Positions 35,179 to 47,934 of a stretch of DNA of 64,000 bases are shown here, piece after piece. How positions within the stretch are numbered: the first letter of the stretch is position 1; each line of letters begins with the position of its first letter. The notes beneath the pieces were generated by a model. That model was not told where the DNA came from and did not search any database. It was given only the letters and a program-made list of their open reading frames with translations. A program made the position numbers and the translations under genes. This DNA is from Rotaria sordida (taxonomy: Eukaryota > Rotifera > Eurotatoria > Philodinida > Philodinidae). The stretch lies in assembly GCA_905250125.1 (NCBI GenBank), contig CAJNOL010000566.1, positions 4,434-68,433 of the forward strand, in the 5' to 3' direction.

Positions 35179-36154
35179 CCATTTTAACTCACTTGACAAA
35201 GATAAAAATTCGAAAGACCTCGGGTTACTTATACTTTCTTTCTAAATTATATTTCTTATTATGTTTGCTTTTTTTCTCCTTCTGTTATTGTCGTTTCGTT
35301 CAAGTAAACAAAAAAAAAATTATAAAATTCAATTATTATTTACATATTGATCTTTCTTGTATTACTTATTCTAAAACAAAAAGAAAAAAATATCTGGTTG
35401 TTCTCACATTAACAAATAATGTTGGCTTGCCAAATTTAAAGAATTGGTACAGGCGTTGGGGTGTTTGTGTGGAACTGTGGGTGTGAGTTTAGTTCTTTTC
35501 TTTATCCATACTCCACACCCACATCATTATCCTTCGTCACAATTCCTGAGAAATTTCGTTAAGATGTCTGTCACAATGTATGATGGTAAGGAAAAAGCAT
35601 GTCTTGTGTGTTGTTGCTATCTGTGGTGCATAGAACCTAACATGTTCGTTATATAGTTGAACATTGACTACAGTCATATTAGTAAGTAGTCCTCTGAAAA
35701 ATATGCGAGAAGTTTCTCCTTGACTTTTAGATTTTCCCGGAATCAAAAAATCAACTATGTCTTTTTCTTGTAAAGCATCTTGTCTTGTCCAATGAGACAG
35801 GGTGAAAAACTACTCTATGAGAATATCTGATAGAAAACTAATGTTTTCATATTAGTTCTTTCAAAATTAAATCAATAAAGTTTTCAATAATCCTGCAACA
35901 GAATATTATTTCTGTGGTTCTCCATCATTTCAAAGATGCAACAATTCAAGTAGATATTTATAGAAAGTAAGAAATTCGTACAAAAACGTACAAGTTTATT
36001 TTTATTTTTGGAAATAATTATGTATAATTACATATTCACAATTCAATCCATATGATGGCTGACGATTGATGAGAAAATTTTAACAGATTAAAAATGAAAT
36101 CGATTAAAAGTTTTTGATAAATATAACAGTATCGAGTTTATTGTTGATAATTTA
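35179..36154. other. Intergenic containing hairpin E; possible short coding scrap
   Basis: Apart from hairpin E (35455-35525), a minus-strand stretch at about 35640-35790 reads like protein (IVDFLIPGKSKSQGETSR then IFFRGLLTNMTVVNVQLYN) without a recognisable family. It could be another truncated exon near a hairpin, but this is weak. Confidence 0.3.
35455..35525. repeat. Telomere-like hairpin element (copy E)
   Basis: Reverse complement reads GATGTGGGTGTGGAGTATGG, then ATAAAGAAAAGAACTAAAC, then TCACACCCACAGTTCCACAC. Its centre is the same purine-rich block as copy A, in the opposite orientation. Confidence 0.65.
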
Positions 36155-39100
36155 TTAATCATCGACTCTCGGACGAAATGGTGCTGATTGAAGAGTATTT
36201 TCTTTATTTCTTCCAAAATCAATGATCATTTTTCGAATAATGTCTCTCGGTATAACAAACCAAACAAAATTTGTATATTCATCTGGAATATTTAATGGTG
36301 GATCAGTTTGAGAATCAAAATTTTCATAAACATATTTTGGTATATTATTTGCTATTGATTTAGCTTCCTCTATCGGATCATCTGAAGATGGATTTATGAT
36401 AAGATGAGGAGCATTTGAATTCTATACGAAAAAAAATATATAAACTTATATATAGAAAAATCAAGTTTAATTACAAAAAGCTCGTTTTGTTGTTGTCTAA
36501 TATTCTCTTCCATTGTACCATTTGCATAAGTAATCATTTGAAGACTATGATATTGAGAAGATTGATTTTGTGATGACATAGTACGAGAATGCCAAACAGC
36601 AGTTTGTGGATCATAAGTATACTAAAACAACAAAAAAAACAAAGTAAAGGTAATTTATTTTAAATACAAATTATTAAAAAATAATTTTTACCAATGGTAA
36701 AAATTTCCATCCATCATTTGCAATAAATTCGACTGCATTTAAAATATAATCAACTTCTTCATCACTTGCAAAATATGATAAATTAAATCGAGTAAAGCCG
36801 GGTTTCATTAATTCAATTTTAGGAATTCCATCAGATCGAGCACTAAAATTTTTATGAATTATTTCAAAAAAATCTATTTATTAAAATTTACTTTTCATCT
36901 ACTGTAATAAATCTTGTATAAATGTTTGCTGCTTGATCATTAATATTAAGTAGATCCTAAATTAGACAAAAAAGAAAAATTTTATTCAAAAATAAATAAA
37001 CTTTTCTCAAAATTATACTTACTAAAACATAAGGTCCAGCACAAGAACATCCGGATCGTACTTGAATACCAAATAAATCATTTAATAAAACACAAATAAA
37101 ATTATGATGTAAATATTTCTGAAAAAATGGTACATAAATAAGAAATGAAAATATTCCTAGTCGAGAAACAGTTGATGATCCAAGTATAAATAATGTTTGA
37201 TGATTTCGAAATCGTGTAAAGAATTTTGAAACTAATGCATCCTCACGTGCTTCAATTGTATCACAACCAACAGATTCTTTTAAATGAAAAACTAAACCAG
37301 CTCGAATAGCACCAAGAATATTGGGTGTTCCACCTTCTTCACGTGTTTCAATATCTGTCGCATATTCAACGTGTTCTCGAGTAACAAAATTTACTGTACC
37401 ACCTCCACAAGCACTTGGAACTTGATTGGTAAAAAGTTTTTTCTTAGCAATTAAAATACCTAAATTTAAAAAAAACAAAATTATTTTTATATAAATTCAT
37501 TCATTTCTCTCAATCAAGTCAATATCAACCTGGTGTCGATGGTCCACCAATAAATTTATGCGTAGAAATAAAAACAGCATCTTTATAATCAAATTTTGAT
37601 GGATTCATATCAACTTTAATATAAGGTGCTGCTGCTGCATAATCCCAAAAGATCAAACCATCATATTGATGAACAAGTTTTGATATATGATCCACATCAG
37701 TTCGAATACCAGTTACATTACTAGCAGCATTAAATGTACAAATAATATGTTTTTTAACTTCATCACGATAATATTTCAATTGATTTTGTAAAAAATCTTC
37801 ATCAAGAAGACCTAACTTATTATTTGGAATACGTATAACCTATAGATAAACATTATGACTTTGTAAATAAGAGATTTTAAAAGAAATATACCTCCACTCC
37901 TGTTTCTTTCCAAGGTAAAATATTTGAATGATGTTCAAATGTACTAATAAAAACAACAGTTGTACTTCGAACTTGTTCATCTTTTAGATGTAATACATCA
38001 ACAAGTTTATTAATAGCAGCGGTTGATCCTAAAAAAATTGTCGATTATTTTTTTTTTAATATTATTTAAATGAAGAATAAATATTTATTTACCTGATCCA
38101 GTAAAAATAAGAACATCGTCATCGGTTGCATTGACATAGCGTTTAATCATTGCTCGTGATCCTTCACGAAATTTTGTAGTTTGTAATGCACATGCATTAT
38201 TTTCACTGTGTGTATTAGCATAACTAAAAAATAATATTATTTCTTATTTTAGGATCGAAATTATTCTTACTAAGGTAACACGTTTGATAAGATATACTGT
38301 TCGATAAATATTAAAGCACGTCCAGATGCTGTATAATCAGCATAAATAACTATAGAAGAAAAATTGATTTCTTAGTATAATAAGAGTAGAGATAATCATA
38401 CTTTCTCGAGATCCCCATGGAGTATCGAATAGAAGATTTTTACCAATAATATTCGAATCAATATATTGAAGAAGTTGTTTTTTGTCTAAATAATAATTTA
38501 TCCGATTAGTGTAAACAAAAAAAATTGATTCATGGTAGAGATGGGCAACTTCAATTTTAAATTTTTTTTTAAATCAGCCACTAACTCTGATTATAAAAAG
38601 TCCTACATTCTCTGATTTTATTTATAAAGAATAAATTCCTTTGCATTAGTTTTTTTTTTGCAAAGGATTTTATTATTCTTTGTGTCTATCATTTTTATTT
38701 GATAAATGATCAGTAGAGTTAAGAGTTTCAACAAAGCTGAATTTTTCTATCTTTGACGAGAATTAAACTATAAAAATCTAAAACTAACCATGACCAAACT
38801 GGTTGATATGGGGAAAGATTGGAGATATTGTTGTTATATTTGATTTGAGTAATGGATTCATTTGGTCATCAAAAGTTTCTGTATTCGATGTAGTTGTACT
38901 CTGATTGTAATTGCTTGATGTTAGTGAAGGACGTAATGAATTAAATGAATGAAGCGATGCGTTTACCAATGAATGAGTCTGTAAGAGATAAATGATTTTT
39001 AATAAAAATTTTTTTTTTTATTATTGTTCTGTCGGATGTTCATCCGATAATTTATATCGAAATCCTACTTCTCTTGAATTGGTTCGAAATAAAGTAAACG

Positions 39101-39450
39101 TTTTTGATTGAACATTACTAATTTCTTCTGCATTGATCAAAAGAAAAAAATTATTTAAAAAAAAAAGAAATAAAGAAAAATATTTACCAGGACGTGCATA
39201 ATATGCTTCGATAGCAGTCTAATGAAAATAAAAATTATTTAGTGTTTGAACTCCATTTAATTTTTTCATCTAAATGTAGAACTCACGTACATAAATATCC
39301 CATTCGTACCGTGTTAAAAAATCAATCACATTTTCTCGATCTCTTCGATAAGTTATTGACTATAAATTAATAAAATACAAATGATATTTAGGATTTGAAA
39401 TCGAAGTTTACTTCAAATAGATCAATTTTTTGATCCTCTGATAGAGCCAT
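36155..39450 (-). CDS. Aminotransferase class V / cysteine desulfurase-like protein with N-terminal UBA-like segment
   Basis: Core exons: 38789-38978, 38402-38485, 38271-38349, 38093-38223, 37892-38028, 37530-37839, 37023-37459, 36892-36956, 36692-36842, 36475-36621 and 36155-36421 (stop), all in frame. The fold-type-I PLP signature is clear: GRALIFIEQYIL and VLIFTGSG early, FWDYAAAAPYIKVDM, then FISTHKFIGGPSTPGIL with the PLP lysine. RSGCSCAGPYV follows, with a Cys where desulfurases have their persulfide loop. The first exon of this core has no early ATG. Four upstream exons (39412-39450, 39291-39359, 39188-39218 and 39069 or 39021-39127) encode a UBA-like helical segment (MALSEDQKIDLF, RENVIDFLTRYEWDIY). 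Splicing at 39068 (GTAGGA) would fuse them in frame to about 731 aa. Otherwise the UBA part is a separate 81 aa protein stopping at 39021. Substrate unknown. The fusion is inference. Confidence 0.8.
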
Positions 39451-41443
39451 TGTAATTCTGATTGAAACTAAATACAACAATAGCTTGTTTTTTGTGCATA
39501 GATATATGTGGAAGAAAATGGAAGCAAATGAAATTTCCAACAAATGAGAATATTTCCAAGGACGTCATAAACAGCAATTATGAGTAAGCAAACATGAAAA
39601 TCATATATACCTGAGTCACACGAAATCGACAAAGTTAAAGACTTTTTTCATTTCTATAAAAAAAACCTACTTATTGAAAAGAGAACAAATCTGAAGTGGA
39701 TGACGACTCAAAGTTACTTTTTACAAGAATAACAATCGTTTGCCTCTCAGCAAAAACAGCATACATTTTATTTCGCAAAAAATATATTTTCTTGCCTGCT
39801 TTGGACACACATGAAAACTTGATAGAAATCAATCGATCATCTGATAATAAAGAACAAAGTATTCAATAAAAGACAATATTTCGCTACGTAATTAATTACA
39901 TTGTTAATCTTCAAAAACAAAAAAATTGATATCGACTGACAGCGAAACTATACTAAAGTTTATGATAAATTCTGTTTACAGATCGGCATTAGCTTTTGAT
40001 AGAGTTCATGTACGAATTTCGAATAAATAAAATTACTGAAATGTTAAAAGTTTTCTTAACTTCACAAATCAATCAACAATGTAAAACAATAAGTTCTTTT
40101 TTTTGAAATATTGTAAATTTTAACATTATACTATCTTTGAAGATAATATAAGTTTTTAATATAACAGAAATTTTTAAAAACAAGTATTAGAAAGTTTTGA
40201 AACTTTCTCTTTTTTTTTAATATATAAATATTATTGATTTATATGCCTTTTTCTTGAATGAAATAAAGTGTTCGGTATCAGATTGATCAACAATATCATG
40301 ATAAACTTTTTCAATATTATTTTTTTGAGAGCTTTGTTTTTTCTTTCGGATAAAGTTACTCATTTCTTCTACAAAGACACCCACAAAAAGATACAATATC
40401 TTTCGGTATATTTCGTCATTACTGGGAAGAAATAAATATGATGACTGATGTTTTGATTCTTTCATCATAAGAATTAAAACTGCGAAGTTGGAAAAAAATT
40501 CACTATAATTCTTCTGAATCAAGCGCAAAAGCTTAAAAGAACATGCTTGTTTGTTGGAAATTTTAAAAATCTCGCGTTTAATTGCAAAATATATTTTCAA
40601 GTCGTAGTATCTTATGCATAAAGATATGAGGTATCTCAAATATTTGCAATTGTTGTGCATAAATACAAGACAACAGCACATGTATATATCGTGCCCAAGT
40701 TATTTTACGTTAAATAAAATATTAAAAATGATTTCATTGACAATAGTATTATGAAAATTTATTATTTAAATTAAAGTCACATATGAAAAATATACTTCTT
40801 TTCTTCAAAATAATATGAAAATGAAAAAAAAATAGGCCGAAAAATAAAGAGATTGTTAGATAGTAATCAAGTAATTCATTTTAATAATCGTACAAAACAA
40901 AACGAATTGAATCTATACAAAATGAACTCTATGTACTTCAAATTTTGTGATTTATAAGACATATTCGGTTATCAACATCTTCATTCGCGTCAAAAAAAAA
41001 TGATAGTTTTGCCTGTAGCACTTTCTATATTGAGAAAATTGTAAATTTATTTGAAAATAAAAGTCTCTTAATCAAATATGATTCCTGAATTGTTCACGAA
41101 TAAATACTCTAAACTAAGTATACACAACTTCATTATACAGTTTATTATATTTTCAAAAAAAAAAGAAACAACGACTACTTGAACACTGAAATCTTTAAAT
41201 TTAAAAATAATTCATGAGATCATTTTCTCTTTTTTTCTTCTTGGAACATTATATGCAACTAATTGAATGAAAAACTGTTTTAATGTTGAAATTTTACGGC
41301 AATAGATATCATGAGAACCTGAACTTGAAAAACAACAATAGATCATTAGTTTCCCAATATGATACAACAATGTCATAAATTAATTAGTTTACTATCGAAT
41401 TACTCGTCTGTAGAACGGGAAAAACATGCAACAATTTTTTATA
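39451..41443. other. Gene-free AT-rich spacer
   Basis: Nothing recognisable. The 154-codon minus-strand frame at 40217-40681 is very Phe/Lys/Ile/Ser-rich, as expected by chance in AT-rich DNA, and shows no motif. Confidence 0.4.
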
Positions 41444-41445
41444 TA

Positions 41446-42402
41446 CACGGTTGGAAAAAATATTATTCCAGGGGGGTAACGCTATAATTTCAAATAGAAG
41501 ACATAATGAATTTTATATCAAATGAAAGCTCGTCAAAAATGGGGTTTATTGATACTAAATAGTGAGGCTTGTAAAAACTTTCTAATGTCAAACTTAAGAA
41601 GTTTTCAGAAATGTTATATTTTTTTGGGGTGGAAAATCAAGGTGCCACTGATTCAAAAATGAAGTCAATTTTTTTCTTGAATATTTTTACATGGTTTGAT
41701 AGACCTCGTTGAGCTCTACAAAACTGTACATGTTAAAAATTTTTTGAGGCATCTTTTTGAGATAAAAAGTTCAAAAAACTATTCGGGAAACCTCAAAAAC
41801 ATTTAAAAACTCTTTTTTTTTCAAATTGAAGAAACACGCTCAATTTTTCAATAAAAGTAGCTTTTTTCGTTGTTTTTACTACCTCAGACGTCTCGAAATA
41901 TACTCGTTCGATGCAGTGTGAAAAGCTGCGTCAAATGAGTATGTTTCGAAACGCCTGACGGAGTAAAAACAATGAAAAAAGCTACTTTTATTGAAAAAGT
42001 AAGTGTTGTTCTTCCACATGAAAAATATGAATTTTTTTCATGTTTTCTAAGATTTTCCAAATAGTTTTTTGAATTTTTTATCGCAAAAAAAGTGTCTTAA
42101 AATTTTTTTTAATGTATACAGTTTTATAGAGCTCGACAAGCTCTATCGAACCGTGTAAAAATATTCAAGAAAAACATTTTACTCCATTCTTGAATCACTA
42201 GTACTTTAATTTTCCATCCCAAAAAAAGTATAAAATTTCTGAAAATTTATTAAGCTCGACATCAAAAGGTTTTCATAACCCTCACTATTTAATACCAATA
42301 AACCCCATTTTTAACGAGCTTTCCTTTGATATAAAATTGATTATGTCTTCTATTTGAAATTATAGCGTTACCCCCCCTGGAATAATATTTTTTCCAACCG
42401 TG
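41446..42402. mobile_element. 957 bp fold-back element with TA target duplication (Tc1/mariner-like MITE)
   Basis: Ends CACGGTTGGAAAAAATATTA and the exact reverse complement, flanked by TA at 41444-41445 and 42403-42404. The arms run several hundred bases with good complementarity toward the centre, where a second inverted motif around CGTTTCGAAAC occurs. No transposase ORF. The TA duplication and CAC... ends suggest mobilisation by a Tc1/mariner-type transposase. Confidence 0.8.
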
Positions 42403-42529
42403 TACTAAGTCAAACTCATTTGAATACAAGTTTAAAAAGACAATTTTTTCAATATAAATCTATGAATAATATCAATGAGTTGCAGGATTATTATTGTTTT
42501 ATAGAATTTTTATTGTAAACTTGAAATAT

Positions 42530-42680
42530 TAGTTCAACAAGTCAAGATTACATTTAATAAATGTTAATATAGATAACATGTCCTTTGACAGTCGATTTCG
42601 ATGTGGTTTCATCAATAATCCACTTTTTGAAAAGGCCCGTTCAGCAGGTACAGTCTCGATGCATCGAATTGTTTAACAAA
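42530..42680 (-). pseudogene. C-terminal fragment of a hAT transposase
   Basis: The minus strand is open and reads VPAERAFSKSGLLMKPHRNRL, then SKDMLSILTFIKCNLD. This is the dimerisation region of hAT transposases (ERxFS..G......R..L). Nothing upstream of it is preserved. At 42870-43018 a hAT-like terminal sequence follows (CAGTGTTGGGTAACTCCAAC on the minus strand), so this may be an internally deleted copy. I did not find the opposite terminus. Confidence 0.65.
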
Positions 42681-42869
42681 TAATGTTTAATCACGTCACC
42701 AATGACTTTCTAAGTTCTCTTTATATCTCTCTATTTTTCTCTCTCTCGATGTAATGATTCGTGGTCATTCATTCCTAGTTTTCTTAATTGCGTCATAAAT
42801 GCCATAAACATGCACGTGTTTTTACTGTCGACTTTTTTCCGTTCTCTTCTGGTGAGTCTTGAAATCAAT

Positions 42870-43018
42870 AGGAGTTAAATTGGAGTTGGAAAAAGACATC
42901 AACTCCAACTCCGCTCCAACTCTACCCACTAATTGCGAAATTCCACTCCAACTCTAATGAAAAAAACTGTCAACTCCGAAGTTAACTCCAACTCCGAGTT
43001 GGAGTTACCCAACACTGA
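42870..43018 (-). repeat. hAT-like terminal region with GAGTTGGAGTT subrepeats
   Basis: On the minus strand it begins CAGTGTTGGGTAACTCCAAC, followed by reiterated AACTCCAACTC blocks, the layout of many non-autonomous hAT ends. Probably one end of the remnant whose transposase tail lies at 42530-42680. Confidence 0.6.
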
Positions 43019-44850
43019 TATATGTACATATCGATGACTAGCTAATTGTATTTGGTTGAGTGTTGATTCTTAGTGATGCCTTATCTCAGCCTCAAGCGCA
43101 ATAATTGAGCCTGTATCTTCGTTAATCTATCAATAAATTCAGATCAATTTATTCTAACAGAGCTCTAAATATATAGTAGCATTCAATGAGTTTCTTTATT
43201 AATGATTAAAATTTGACATGGTTTGATACTAATGATCATCTAATTATAGCAAAAGAGATAAATTTGTCTAGTCATGATTGAAAACATGAACTTCTGAATG
43301 AAGTATCTATGAAAAATGTTATTAGAAATGTTCTATTAACTGTTTACATATGGTAAAAGATTGTTCTACAATAGTAATAAATCTAACAATTCAAGACTTC
43401 CAGATTATATAGGATTCCAGGATTCTGCTATTTCCCTCTTGGCTCATCCCAAGGCGGAAAAAGTGAAAACTGCATACTTTTCCGCACTTCAAGAATATGT
43501 CAAAGCTGTTTTTTAGAATTTCTGAACTATTTCAAATATGCTCCTAATATGTTTCATAAGCATGTCGGTTCAAGTTCATTTTATATAAGTCTCTCTGGAA
43601 ATATTACTCAAATATATCATCATGCTTCACTGATAATCAAATATTAATGTAGAACAAAGTATTTGGACTTCATCACCAGACAGACTCATTTAAGATGAAC
43701 CTAAACCAACGTGTTTCTGACACACGTTCATAGCAGACTTCAAACATTAAAGAAATTCTAGAGATTAGCTATCACATATCCTTGGAGAATGGTGAAGTAC
43801 GAATTTTTTGCTTTTTCTTCTCTAAAGTGAGTATAATTAAGCATAGACTTTGAAATATGTATTTTGAATTAAATCAATTATATTCATCCGTAGTCATAAA
43901 GATTGAAGTTTCGTTTAAAATATGAGACAGAAGAATATGTTTTAAATTGTCATTATCGATCATCGATATAACGAAAACTTTGAAAGATGGTAGCAACATT
44001 CGACGAAATTACTTTTGCTACTGAAACTCGTTTTCATTATCTCGAAAAAGTGCAACATATTGAGAAAAAACGGAACTTTATAATAACTTTTGATCGCCGC
44101 ATTGTAAAATAGCTGTTGGAGTCGGGTGTCTAGGAAGTAAAAAAAAGTCGAGAATGATTATTATACAGTGCTTCGGACAGCATTAAGAATGCGAAAAACG
44201 ATAACTAACAGCTGAGAGTTTTCTTATATGGTTATATATAATTCAATCTGAAAAAGACCATTAATATTTTCGATGCTATATGCCATAGTTTCCTACTATG
44301 GGAATAATTGATTCAGATTTATTATCTCTTGCTGAACACGACTGAAACTCATTATGATTTTCGCTATCGAAGTCTCAGATTTAAAAAAATAGTAGATGTC
44401 ATATAGGCTCGTATACTGACATTTTTCAGGTTCATGCAGTCAGTCACCTTTTCTACTCGGACTTTGCTCAAATGGCAGTCTAGTTCTTTTTCCTGTTAGA
44501 AATAAAAAAAAATTAAAATATACGACAGGTTTCGATATAAGAATTTTCGAGATCTGACACTGTCTCGCAAGATTCTAATTTCAAGTAATATTATAAGGAA
44601 AATGTATAGAAAACTTAACTTTAAACACAATCAAAACATCAATAATATATCGAACAATTGAAAAAGAATTGTAAATTAAATTTAAATACTATCAAATATG
44701 ATTGATATATTTTGATCAGTTATATTAGAATATCAATTAAGATAAGATTGCACGCATTAGAAAAAAAACCAACAAAATCAAATAACAAATATATCAAAAA
44801 AAAACAATCCAAACGGTAAAAGCACCCTAAGATAAATTTAAAAATATTTG
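43019..44850. other. Gene-free AT-rich spacer
   Basis: No gene, repeat or RNA recognised. It separates the transposon remnant from the 3' end of the sarcoglycan gene. Confidence 0.4.
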
Positions 44851-47793
44851 CTAACAAAGAGGACATGGTTGATGAGCAAAACTGCGTAAAAATAAAAATG
44901 TTGTATTACAAATACATATACGATAAATGCCAGATTCACTGCGATGAGTATTGCCTAGTAATGGTAATCGAGGTAAATCCAAAAATACAGAATCACTTTT
45001 GAAATGTAAATTTTCATGTGAAGTTTTCTATTAAAATATAATTAAATTAAATGAAGAAAAAAATTTAAAAAAGAAAATATATATTAAAAATACTTGATAA
45101 GAATGAAAAAATCGATTTCTTATTGGATAATTACTAAAACGAAGTATTGATCGACGATTATGTCTATTGGCTTCTAATACTAAATTTTGACTATAGAAAA
45201 AAGCATGAGTAATATTTAATATTGCTAATTGATTTGTTGCAGTTAGACTTAAATGTTTATTATGTATCTAAACAAAAAAACAAAGAAAAAGAAATTCAAC
45301 AAAAAAAATAAAATCTTTCAAGAAGATTTTTTTATACATGTTGAGAATTTAATCGATTAAGATGAACACGAGTTTTCATTTCATTATCGAATTTAAACGA
45401 TTGTAGATTTGTAAAATCAACTAAAGAATAATTTTTCAAATAAAATTTATCAGTATTTAATAATATTTGATCATCATCAAATAAAATCGAATTTTGATCA
45501 CCATATATATCAATCTATACAAATAAATTTTTCATATAAATAATCAAAAAAGAAATCTTCTTTTCTTTTTTTTTTACTTGTTTTCCTGGTGATAAATTTA
45601 TTTGAGTTATATTAGTTATATTAGTTGTATAAATTGATTCTTTTAATGATACATGTTTATAGAATTCAACTTCTTTATTATATTTATCAAATCGAAATAG
45701 TTTTGATCCACCACCATCAAACAATGACCAATCAAGTTTATACATAAGCCATACAAGACACTAAAAAGTCAATGAAATATTTCTTTTTTTAATTATAAAA
45801 GAAACGAAGAAAAAATTCGAATGACATTAAGATAAAACTTATCATAATATTAACCCTTTGAATACCTGGATATCCAATTCAGTACACTTAGAATTTCTTA
45901 ATTTTTGAATAACTCGCGAATACAGAATAGATATCGAAATATGATAATGTAGTTTTATCGATTGATCTCAAATATAGTATAGATTTGGATCTTGCATATA
46001 CATGGTAATTGAAAACTATGCAAAATGAATTGATTTAGGGTTACGTTGAGTGTTAAGTATGCTTGACAATATTTAACCTATGCATATTTTCCTCTCTATA
46101 ATTTAATCATTCTATTTTTACATAATTATGATGGACATCAATCATAGAAGATATAGTAGAAATAAATAATCAAAAGACATTTTAGAGGATTCGGTAAGTA
46201 TCCTGTGGGAATGATATTAAACAATGGACATTTTCGGAGATCGTCTTGCTTTTTTTTTAAATATTTGATGTCTTATACTCTCTAGATTTTGCTCTTTCAA
46301 ACAAAAAATATCAAAGTCAATCCAATGTTATACATTGTTGAGAAATAGTTTTTGACATTCTTTCACAGACTTTAACATTACTTATTAATTAAAAGAAAAA
46401 TAATAAAAACTAGATAAACTAATTCATTATTCATTAAATTATTATTCAATTATTAGAACTATTATTTAGATTATATTGTAATCTAGCTGTTCAATTGATG
46501 AACAATGATAAGTTTAGTTTTTAATTTAAGGCTATCCTTCATTGCGCAAAGTACGACGTTAACAGAAACTAATGTCTCGAAATGATAATTTTTCTCAAAC
46601 GTGAAAATTGAAATCATAATAGAAATTCTAAAAGCATTACGGGAACGAGTAATCGACAAAAGATGTTCCCGTAGAACACTAGTATCTGATGTTATTTTCG
46701 AAGTAAAAATAATATTTCTCAGTTGAATTTTGAATATATATTTGAAAGAGAACTTCAAATTTCAAAAATGATGTTCGATCGTAATATAACTATATTTCAG
46801 AAACTATAAGTTATGAACATTTTATCGTATAAGAAATGAACTATTTATATCTCGCGAATCGTCCAGGAAACGAAGCTTAAACTTGTTGGATAATCAACAT
46901 TTGCTACTAATAACAATGGTCGCTTAAATGCAGAAGCGTCTGGTTATCCTAGTCGAATAATAGAACTCAAATGATTAACTATACAGTAGTCATAAAAAGT
47001 ATCTAAATATTAATCCTTTAGTATTATAGTTTGATCATCGAAAAGTGATCCATATATCCGACTAATTTTAACTTTTCTTCAATGAGTGTCCTGCTCTAAT
47101 CAAATTTTCCTCGAAAATTTCATGATTACAGTCATGAATAAACAAGAGATTCATGCTGAGACCGTCCCAGATAATGGAGGCTTCTCTACATCTCTAGATT
47201 ACAGCAAGTTTGAGTAGCCTATCTATGACATAGTATAGACATACAAATCTTTATATACTAATAACAAAATGGAGGTTAACACATTTAAATGGTGAAAAAC
47301 TGGAAAAGTCCTTTTTTTGGCCCTACGGAAAAAAAACCAGTGTTTTCATCACAAGTCCTTTGCATTAAAGCCTATCAATCTCGAGTTTTTAATCCAGTAG
47401 TGGGATCAGAGATCGAATTGAATCGAGTTCGGTGTTTGAGTAAAACTTCTTGCAACTACTGTATCCATAATAGATTGTTTTAATAAGAGAAAAAAAAAGG
47501 TACCAGTGAATATATGATTTCAAGATTTGAAAATTCATATGATATTTTTTAAAAGAATTGTTTGTTTTTTGAAAATATTTCTTTGTAAAAAAAAAGTGAA
47601 TAAAACTTACAATCAAATTAATAAAACTAATTAAAAAAAGACAAATAATTGTAAAAATAACACATATTAATTTTTTTCCATGTAAACCAAGTGTTTTTGA
47701 TGATTGATATATATTAAGTGATGAAATTGAAACGTAGCCAGCATCCAAAGTAATCGATGGACGTTGTCTACTGTCACATCCATATGAATCCAT
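44851..47793 (-). CDS. SGCB: Beta-sarcoglycan-like type II membrane protein
   Basis: Exons 47611-47793, 45578-45760, 45338-45514, 45094-45267 and 44851-45027 join in phase 0 to about 297 aa (vertebrate beta-sarcoglycan about 318). The N-terminus has DAGYVSISS, then the single membrane helix GKKLICVIFTIICLFLISF followed by INLI, aligning well with the beta-sarcoglycan anchor. The next exon gives WSLFDGGGSKLFRF, comparable with the ESGLLRF stretch after the helix. The end carries SGIYRICICNTTFLF then CPLC, the short cysteine-rich tail typical of the family. Sarcoglycans form the dystrophin-associated complex at the muscle membrane. Intron 1 (about 1.85 kb) is unusually long. The start ATG follows a TTTCTAG acceptor by only a few bases and lies 141 nt downstream of the preceding gene's stop, suggesting spliced-leader trans-splicing. 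Confidence 0.82.
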
Positions 47794-47934
47794 GTCATCT
47801 AGAAATATATTAATATTATTATTATTATTCAGAATTTTGGAAATAAAAAGAAGAACATAATATATAAAAAGGAATATATATATATATATATATAATATAT
47901 CTAAAGAATATTCTTTTTTTGTTTCGCATTATTT

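Noticed and set aside
23709-35525. An actual chromosome end or telomere array
   Set aside because: The TGTGGG-like tracts are short, inverted in pairs and embedded in continuous sequence with genes on both sides.
40217-40681. 154-codon minus-strand ORF
   Set aside because: Composition dominated by Lys/Ile/Phe/Ser with no motif, in gene-free AT-rich DNA. Likely random.
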